Of a DNA stretch of 10,335 nucleotides, positions 6,041 to 10,335 are shown piece after piece. Source of the stretch: Pseudomonadota bacterium. Its GTDB lineage: Bacteria; Pseudomonadota; Gammaproteobacteria; Burkholderiales; Burkholderiaceae_C. The translations under genes and the position numbers were made by a program. Every line of letters begins with the position of its first letter. Within the stretch, counting starts at the first letter, position 1. The notes beneath the pieces are model-generated. The model was given only the letters and a program-made list of their open reading frames with translations. It was not told the DNA's origin and did no database searches. Location of the stretch: assembly GCA_023422975.1 (NCBI GenBank), contig JAFAGF010000031.1, positions 1 through 10,335 of the forward strand. The letters are read 5' to 3'.

Positions 6041-7057
6041 GTGAGTTCGAACGCATTACCTTTGGATCAGGATGTGCTGCTGGAGTCTGAGGATGCAGCA
6101 GAGGTAGAGGCCAGTGCTTTGGCTGTGGAGGTGCGTGAGTGCAAGGTCGAAATCGCGCAGCATGGCACACGATTGGATAAAACTCTGGTGGATCTGGTGC
6201 CGGAGTTTTCTCGCAGTTATTTGCAGCAATTGCTGGAGCAAGGTGCCGTACAACTCAATCACAGGGTGGCAACCAAAGCATCTGCGAAGGTGAAGCTGGG
6301 CGATGTGATCAGCATTGAGATGCGTCCGACAGCACAGAGTCAGTCGTTTAAGCCAGAAGCGATGGCCTTGGATGTGGTCTATGAAGACGCACACTTGCTG
6401 GTGGTGAATAAGCCTGCAGGTTTGGTTGTGCACCCCGCGCCGGGTAACTGGCAGGGCACGCTGCTCAATGGCTTGCTGGCCCACCATGCAGGCGCACCGA
6501 TGGTGCCTCGGGCAGGGATTGTGCACCGGCTGGATAAAGACACCAGTGGCTTGATGGTGGTGGCTAAAGATCGCTCCACCATGGACGCCTTGGTTGCCTT
6601 AATTACGCGGCGTGATGTCAGCCGCCGTTATCTGGCGCTGGCGCATAAGCAGTGGAAAGGTGCAGAGGTACAAAAGGTAGATGCGCCGATTGGTCGTGAT
6701 CCGCGCAATCGTCTGCGCATGGCGGTTGTGGATTTGGCGCAGCATGCAGGCAAGGAGGCGCGTACCGATATCACCTGTTGGGACTCTACGCCAGAGCATT
6801 GCTTGGTGCATTGCAAGCTGCATACAGGACGGACGCATCAGATCCGCGTGCACATGCTTTCTCTGGGGCATCCTTTGGTCGCTGATGCGGTGTATGGCGG
6901 GGCTTTAGCGGGTGATATGCAGCGGCAGGCGCTGCACGCATTCCGTTTGTCGTTTGTACATCCGGTGAGTGGTGAGCTGCTGGAGCTGGCTGCTGAGCCG
7001 CCTGAAGATTTCCTGGGTGCGATCGAAAAATTGGGCCTGCGCTACAATCCTCAGTAA
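6041..7057 (+). CDS. rluD: 23S rRNA pseudouridine synthase RluD
   Basis: RluD isomerises uridines 1911, 1915 and 1917 (E. coli numbering) in helix 69 of 23S rRNA to pseudouridine. An acidic leader of about 35 residues precedes an S4 RNA-binding domain (about 42-95), then the RluA-type catalytic domain. NKPAGLVVHPAPGN is at 123-136, the catalytic motif HRLDKDTSG at 162-170 with Asp165, then the family motif GRTHQIRVHM. The length of 338 is close to the family's usual 325. The chosen start is GTG 6041, because GGGGAG (6030-6035) lies 5 bases upstream; GTG 6035 is in frame but overlaps that site. The closest RluA-family alternatives (RluA, RluC) fit less well, because VPRAGIVHRLDKDTSG and RQALHAFRLSFVHPVSGE look RluD-like. 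It sits just after the nlpD terminator, and no clear promoter of its own was found. Confidence 0.9.
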   Translation: MSSNALPLDQDVLLESEDAAEVEASALAVEVRECKVEIAQHGTRLDKTLVDLVPEFSRSYLQQLLEQGAVQLNHRVATKASAKVKLGDVISIEMRPTAQSQSFKPEAMALDVVYEDAHLLVVNKPAGLVVHPAPGNWQGTLLNGLLAHHAGAPMVPRAGIVHRLDKDTSGLMVVAKDRSTMDALVALITRRDVSRRYLALAHKQWKGAEVQKVDAPIGRDPRNRLRMAVVDLAQHAGKEARTDITCWDSTPEHCLVHCKLHTGRTHQIRVHMLSLGHPLVADAVYGGALAGDMQRQALHAFRLSFVHPVSGELLELAAEPPEDFLGAIEKLGLRYNPQ

Positions 7058-7165
7058 ATAAAGGTGCTCGTATGTTGGCGCCTTGTCGTTGGTGTACTTG
7101 CCCGTGAGGGTCCAGTCCATCTGTCTTTACATCTCCCTTCCTCCAACGAGGCTTGCGTCAAAACC

Positions 7166-7960
7166 ATGAATTCGGTTGATGCCAAACGGGTCCTAGAAAC
7201 CGCCTTGATTTGCGCTCAGCAGCCTTTGCCGCTGCGGGATTTGCGCGCGTTATTTGACGGTAATTTGGGGGCGGATACGCTGAAGGACTTGTTGCTGGCG
7301 TTGCAGCAGGACTGGATGGGGCGTGGTGTGGAGTTGGTGCAAGTCGCATCTGGCTGGCGTTTCCAAAGCCGCCCAGAAATGCGTGCTTATCTGGATAAAT
7401 TGCATCCTGAAAAGCCCCCGCGCTACAGCCGTGCGGTGCTGGAAACCTTGGCCATCATTGCCTATCGCCAGCCAGTCACACGAGGTGATATTGAGGACAT
7501 TCGCGGGGTGACGGTCAATAGTTTGATCATCAAGCAACTAGAAGACCGGGGTTGGATTGAGGAAATTGGCCACCGTGAGACTGTTGGGCGCCCAGCCTTG
7601 CTGGCAACCACTCGCCAGTTTTTGGATGACTTGGGATTGAATTCGCTGGCAGAGTTGCCCATGCTGGATGAGCCAGAGATTCAAGCCACGCTGTTCAGTG
7701 CGTTGGAAGGTGAAGTGGGTGCTGAAGGGGTAGAGGCGGCAGATGATTCCGCTCAAGCTGAAGACCAACTGCCTGGGCCGATGGATGACTTGTTTGTAGA
7801 GCCTACCTTGCCTATGGACCAAGTCTTTGTATCTGTGGCAGAGCCAGAGGCGATAACCGACGCTGAGGTTGTGCCAGAACCCGCAGCAGCAATCCCTGTT
7901 GAAGATGCGCTGCAAGAGGTGGTGTCAGAAATGCCAGAAGGCAATAGCCCTAAAGCCTAA
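7166..7960 (+). CDS. scpB: Segregation and condensation protein B
   Basis: ScpB is the winged-helix subunit that, with ScpA and SMC, forms the bacterial condensin-like complex for chromosome compaction. Residues 1-165 hold the two winged-helix domains, including [20 protein letters not shown] (90-109) with IRGV just after, and [18 protein letters not shown] (141-158), both diagnostic. The C-terminal ~95 residues (170-264) are acidic, Pro/Ala-rich and probably disordered, making the protein longer than typical ScpB (about 180-200). I chose ATG 7166, which begins [14 protein letters not shown] at the expected N terminus. Upstream in-frame codons exist back to 7064 but look unlike ScpB. The start has only a weak, distant GAGG (7148-7151). 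The 108-base gap after rluD shows no promoter I would defend. scpA is not adjacent in this window; rluB follows as in many bacteria. Confidence 0.9.
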   Translation: MNSVDAKRVLETALICAQQPLPLRDLRALFDGNLGADTLKDLLLALQQDWMGRGVELVQVASGWRFQSRPEMRAYLDKLHPEKPPRYSRAVLETLAIIAYRQPVTRGDIEDIRGVTVNSLIIKQLEDRGWIEEIGHRETVGRPALLATTRQFLDDLGLNSLAELPMLDEPEIQATLFSALEGEVGAEGVEAADDSAQAEDQLPGPMDDLFVEPTLPMDQVFVSVAEPEAITDAEVVPEPAAAIPVEDALQEVVSEMPEGNSPKA

Positions 7961-8040
7961 GTGCTTGGCGTACACCGCCCATTTGAATAATTGAAAGCGT
8001 CTTGCCACTAGGAATGGGCTGGCGCAGAAACGGAAAAACC

Positions 8041-9297
8041 ATGACCAAAGACAACAAGCCTGCGCGCCGTGCGTTAGGCGGCTCTGCTCGTAAGCCGCAA
8101 GCCCCGCGAGCAGCAGTTCCTGTAGCTAAGGCGGAAGTGCCAGAGCAAGACATGATGGCCTTGCTGGATGCCGATGAAGGCTACGATTTTGATGCCGTGA
8201 TTTCTGGCGAACTGGACGCTGCCGAAGAGTTGCCAGAGACAGCACCAGTCAAGCGCGTATTGCAGCCTGAGCAGGACTCTCCGAAGCTGCATAAAGTTCT
8301 GGCGCAAGCTGGTCTTGGTTCGCGGCTGGAAGTGGAGCGTTGGATTGACGATGGCCGCATCACCGTCAATGGTGAGTTTGCGCACAAAGGCCAGCGAATT
8401 CAACTGGGTGACAACATCAAGGTGGATGGCAAGCCTGTCAAGGTGCGCATCGACCCACCCGCCGTGCGTGTGTTGGCTTACCACAAACCTGCGGGTGAGG
8501 TGGTGACCTTGGATGATCCGCAAAATCGCCCCACAGTGTTCCGTCGCTTGCCCAAGCTGCACAATGGCAAGTGGCAGTCGGTTGGTCGTCTGGACTTAAA
8601 TACAGAAGGTCTGTTGCTGTTTACCAGCTCTGGCACATTGGCCAACAACCTGATGCATCCTCGCTTTGGTTTGGAGCGCGAATATGCTGTGCGTGTATTG
8701 GGTGCGTTGACCAAGGAGGAAAAACAGCTGCTGACTACCGGTGTACAGCTGGAAGATGGTGAAGCTTCTTTTGGCTCCATTGAAGACGGTGGTGGTGAAG
8801 GTGCCAATGTGTGGTATCGCGTGACCATCTCAGAAGGCCGCAACCGCGAAGTGCGCCGCATGTTTGAGTCGGTGGGACGTGCGGTTAGTCGTCTGATCCG
8901 TATTCGCTACGGTGCCATGCAGTTGCCCCGTGGTCTGCGCCGTGGCGCGTGGATGGAGCTGGATGAGAAGGATGTACAGGCTTTGATCCAAGCGTCTGGT
9001 GTAGCGATGCCCAAGCCAAAGCGCGCAGCACCTGTGCAAAATGCGCGCCGTGAGTCGGATCGAGCAGGTTCGCGGAACAAGGCGCGTGTGAATGCAGCGG
9101 AAGAAGAGCGTTTCTTGCGCGCACGTCGCAAGGCCAAGTCTGGGCCTAAGCGCACCAGCAACAATGACTATCAGTTGCCTAGCGCTCAGCCAGATCCGAT
9201 GAAAACCTCGGTGGGTTATATCGGTAGCGACAGTCTGGCGCGAGCCCGTGCTGAGCAAAAGCGCAAGCCTGGTGGTCGACGTGGCGGTGGGCGTTAA
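8041..9297 (+). CDS. rluB: 23S rRNA pseudouridine synthase RluB
   Basis: RluB converts U2605 (E. coli numbering) of 23S rRNA, near the peptidyl transferase centre, to pseudouridine. A charged N-terminal leader (1-78: basic to about 30, then acidic) precedes an S4 domain (about 80-137; [14 protein letters not shown] at 82-95). The catalytic domain has [14 protein letters not shown] at 181-194 with Asp185 as nucleophile, and [17 protein letters not shown] near 275. RPTVFRRLP (163-171) is typical of the RsuA/RluB/E/F branch. A strongly basic tail ends the protein (PKPKRAAP onward, finishing GGRRGGGR). The total of 418 residues exceeds E. coli RluB (about 290) because of both extensions. Start ATG 8041 has GGA 6-7 bases upstream; in-frame TTG 8002 and ATG 8014 are less likely. 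Scp/rlu adjacency supports RluB over RluE or RluF. Confidence 0.9.
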   Translation: MTKDNKPARRALGGSARKPQAPRAAVPVAKAEVPEQDMMALLDADEGYDFDAVISGELDAAEELPETAPVKRVLQPEQDSPKLHKVLAQAGLGSRLEVERWIDDGRITVNGEFAHKGQRIQLGDNIKVDGKPVKVRIDPPAVRVLAYHKPAGEVVTLDDPQNRPTVFRRLPKLHNGKWQSVGRLDLNTEGLLLFTSSGTLANNLMHPRFGLEREYAVRVLGALTKEEKQLLTTGVQLEDGEASFGSIEDGGGEGANVWYRVTISEGRNREVRRMFESVGRAVSRLIRIRYGAMQLPRGLRRGAWMELDEKDVQALIQASGVAMPKPKRAAPVQNARRESDRAGSRNKARVNAAEEERFLRARRKAKSGPKRTSNNDYQLPSAQPDPMKTSVGYIGSDSLARARAEQKRKPGGRRGGGR

Positions 9298-9322
9298 GCG
9301 CTCAGGGGTGCTTGGCAAGCAG

Positions 9323-9352
9323 TTTCAAGGGTTGTCAGCGCCCCGTTAGAAT
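9323..9352 (+). promoter_or_regulatory. Candidate ndk promoter
   Basis: A good -10 (TAGAAT, 9347-9352) has a weak -35 (TTTCAA, 9323-9328) with an 18-base spacer. It would start transcription close to 9359, giving a leader of about 48 bases. A high-expression gene such as ndk would be expected to have its own promoter here. A short TGCTT/AAGCA dyad (9309-9321) lies just upstream and might be a weak end for the rluB transcript. Confidence 0.45.
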
Positions 9353-9358
9353 CAAGGG

Positions 9359-9377
9359 TTTTGCCGGGTCGGCAAAA
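9359..9377 (+). other. Leader hairpin at predicted 5' end of ndk mRNA
   Basis: TTTTGCCG (9359-9366) and CGGCAAAA (9370-9377) form a perfect 8-bp stem with a GGT loop. The T-tract is in the left arm and the right arm is followed by AAAATATTCCC, so on the plus strand it cannot be an intrinsic terminator. Its first base falls where the candidate promoter predicts transcription to start. It lies 29 bases before the ndk ATG and leaves the AGGA ribosome site (9396-9399) free. Confidence 0.5.
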
Positions 9378-9406
9378 AAATATTCCCTTTTCATTAGGAA
9401 AACCAA

Positions 9407-9832
9407 ATGGCAATCGAACGCACCCTCTCCATCATCAAGCCCGACGCAGTTGCAAAGAACGTGATCGGCCAAATCTATAGCCGTTTCGAAAACGCTGGCC
9501 TGAAGATCGCTGCAGCCAAGCTGGTGCACCTGTCGCAAGCTGACGCTGAGCAGTTCTACGCTGTGCACGCTGAGCGTCCTTTCTTCAAGGATCTGGTGAG
9601 CTTCATGGTTTCCGGCCCCGTGATGATCCAAGTTCTGGAAGGCGAAGGCGCTATTTTGAAGAACCGCGAACTGATGGGCGCTACCGATCCTAAGAAGGCT
9701 GAAGCCGGCACCATCCGCGCTGACTTTGCTGACAGCATCGACGCCAACGCCGTACACGGTTCCGACGCTGCTGAAACAGCTGCTGTTGAAATCGCTTTCT
9801 TCTTCCCTGGCATGAACGTCTACGCACGTTAA
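9407..9832 (+). CDS. ndk: Nucleoside diphosphate kinase
   Basis: Ndk transfers the gamma phosphate from ATP to nucleoside diphosphates, balancing the (d)NTP pools in the cytoplasm through a phosphohistidine intermediate. The 141 residues match the family (E. coli 143). The N terminus [15 protein letters not shown] is classic, and the active-site segment NAVHGSD places the catalytic histidine at His117. Other conserved pieces are the RPFF segment at 57-60 and the segment [14 protein letters not shown] at 91-104. AGGA (9396-9399) lies 7 bases before the ATG. Codons are strongly biased (CTG, AAG, ATC, GCT, CGC/CGT) relative to the TTG- and GTG-rich neighbours pcm and scpB, suggesting high expression. 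It has its own candidate promoter and a leader hairpin. A long hairpin separates it from rlmN. Confidence 0.97.
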   Translation: MAIERTLSIIKPDAVAKNVIGQIYSRFENAGLKIAAAKLVHLSQADAEQFYAVHAERPFFKDLVSFMVSGPVMIQVLEGEGAILKNRELMGATDPKKAEAGTIRADFADSIDANAVHGSDAAETAAVEIAFFFPGMNVYAR

Positions 9833-9841
9833 TTCCATGAA

Positions 9842-9888
9842 TCCCATGCTGGCCGTGCTTGCTGTAACGGCAGCACCCCCGCATGGGA
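9842..9888 (+). other. Long hairpin between ndk and rlmN
   Basis: TCCCATGC (9842-9849) pairs perfectly with GCATGGGA (9881-9888). Inside it GTGC (9855-9858) pairs with GCAC (9873-9876) and TGCTG with CGGCA, closed by a short TAA loop with one bulged T. It begins 9 bases after the ndk stop codon. No U-tract follows, so it is not a standard Rho-independent terminator. It could protect the ndk 3' end or reduce read-through into rlmN. Confidence 0.5.
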
Positions 9889-9921
9889 GTGTTGCCCTGT
9901 AAGTGGTCTTGGGTAATGCAT

Positions 9922-10335
9922 ATGACCACCACCAATCTATTGAATTTTGACCTTCAGGGGCTGACCGCGTATTGCGAGTCGCTGGGGGAAAAGCGTTTCC
10001 GCGCGACGCAGTTGTACCGCTGGATTCACCAACGCGGTGCCAATGATTTTGACCAGATGACGGATCTGGCCAAGTCTTTGCGCGAAAAACTCAAGGGCCA
10101 GGCTGAAATTGTGGGCCTGCCCGTTATCACGCAGCACATCTCGCAAGACGGCACGATCAAGTGGCTGTTTGATGTGGGTGATGGCAACGCCGTGGAGTCG
10201 GTGTTTATTCCCGAAGACGACCGCGGCACGCTGTGCGTGTCTTCGCAAGCTGGTTGCGCTGTGGGTTGCCGTTTTTGCTCCACAGGCCATCAAGGCTTTA
10301 GCCGCAACCTGACCACGGGCGAAATTTTGGCCCAG
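9922..10335 (+). CDS. rlmN: Dual-specificity RNA methyltransferase RlmN (5' part, runs off window)
   Basis: RlmN is a radical-SAM enzyme that methylates C2 of A2503 in 23S rRNA and of A37 in certain tRNAs. Only the first 138 codons are present, open to the right edge, roughly a third of a typical protein (E. coli 384). The N-terminal part has the RNA-binding accessory domain with [15 protein letters not shown] (25-39). [20 protein letters not shown] (96-115) leads into the iron-sulfur motif CxxxCxxC: Cys112, Cys116 and Cys119. [19 protein letters not shown] (120-138) follows, as in the family. Start ATG 9922 is preferred over the in-frame ATG 9916 because GGG (9911-9913) then sits 8 bases upstream; this site is weak. 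It probably depends at least partly on read-through from ndk, since I see no separate promoter. Confidence 0.95.
   Translation, partial: MTTTNLLNFDLQGLTAYCESLGEKRFRATQLYRWIHQRGANDFDQMTDLAKSLREKLKGQAEIVGLPVITQHISQDGTIKWLFDVGDGNAVESVFIPEDDRGTLCVSSQAGCAVGCRFCSTGHQGFSRNLTTGEILAQ

Noticed and set aside
5574..6170. 198-residue minus-strand ORF spanning the nlpD end, the terminator and the rluD start
   Set aside because: It crosses a strong terminator hairpin and two well-supported plus-strand genes, and resembles no protein I know.
7064..7165. 34-residue N-terminal extension of ScpB
   Set aside because: The segment is unlike ScpB N termini; [14 protein letters not shown] at 7166 is the expected start, although its ribosome site is weak.
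7965..7991. Promoter before rluB (TTGGCG with AATAAT)
   Set aside because: The spacer is only 15 bases, or the -10 is poor at 17 bases; not strong enough to list.
9359..9380. Hairpin before ndk as terminator of rluB
   Set aside because: The T-tract precedes the stem and A residues follow it, the wrong order for intrinsic termination on the plus strand.

Overview
The window looks like ordinary chromosome of a betaproteobacterium of order Burkholderiales, most likely family Comamonadaceae (Comamonas/Acidovorax-like). This is judged from protein sequence and from the order surE-pcm-nlpD, then scpB-rluB-ndk-rlmN. No database search was possible, so the genus is a guess. I see no mobile element, CRISPR array, tRNA or rRNA gene, and no toxin or defence cassette.

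Layout. Positions 48-3364 are on the minus strand: gltS (sodium/glutamate symporter), a 542-base non-coding gap rich in dyads, then a 511-residue protein whose C-terminal GGDEF domain has lost its signature. Everything from 3510 to the right edge is on the plus strand. A promoter at 3460-3487 drives surE-pcm-nlpD, which are packed with start/stop overlap or RBS/stop overlap and closed by a strong intrinsic terminator at 5981-6013. Then come rluD, scpB, rluB, ndk and the first 138 codons of rlmN.

Functions. SurE (nucleotidase) and Pcm (isoaspartyl protein repair) are stationary-phase maintenance proteins. NlpD is an outer-membrane lipoprotein that activates cell-wall amidases at division. rpoS, which follows nlpD in many gamma- and betaproteobacteria, is absent here; a terminator and rluD occupy its place. 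The right half holds three large-subunit rRNA modification enzymes (RluD, RluB, RlmN), with ScpB (chromosome condensation) and nucleoside diphosphate kinase between them.

Nothing in the window is clearly a new system. The points that best deserve a second look are: an 18-bp perfect palindrome with a third half-site 33 bp away, upstream of gltS; the signature-less GGDEF protein divergent from surE; a hairpin that would sit at the extreme 5' end of the ndk mRNA; and a long hairpin between ndk and rlmN.
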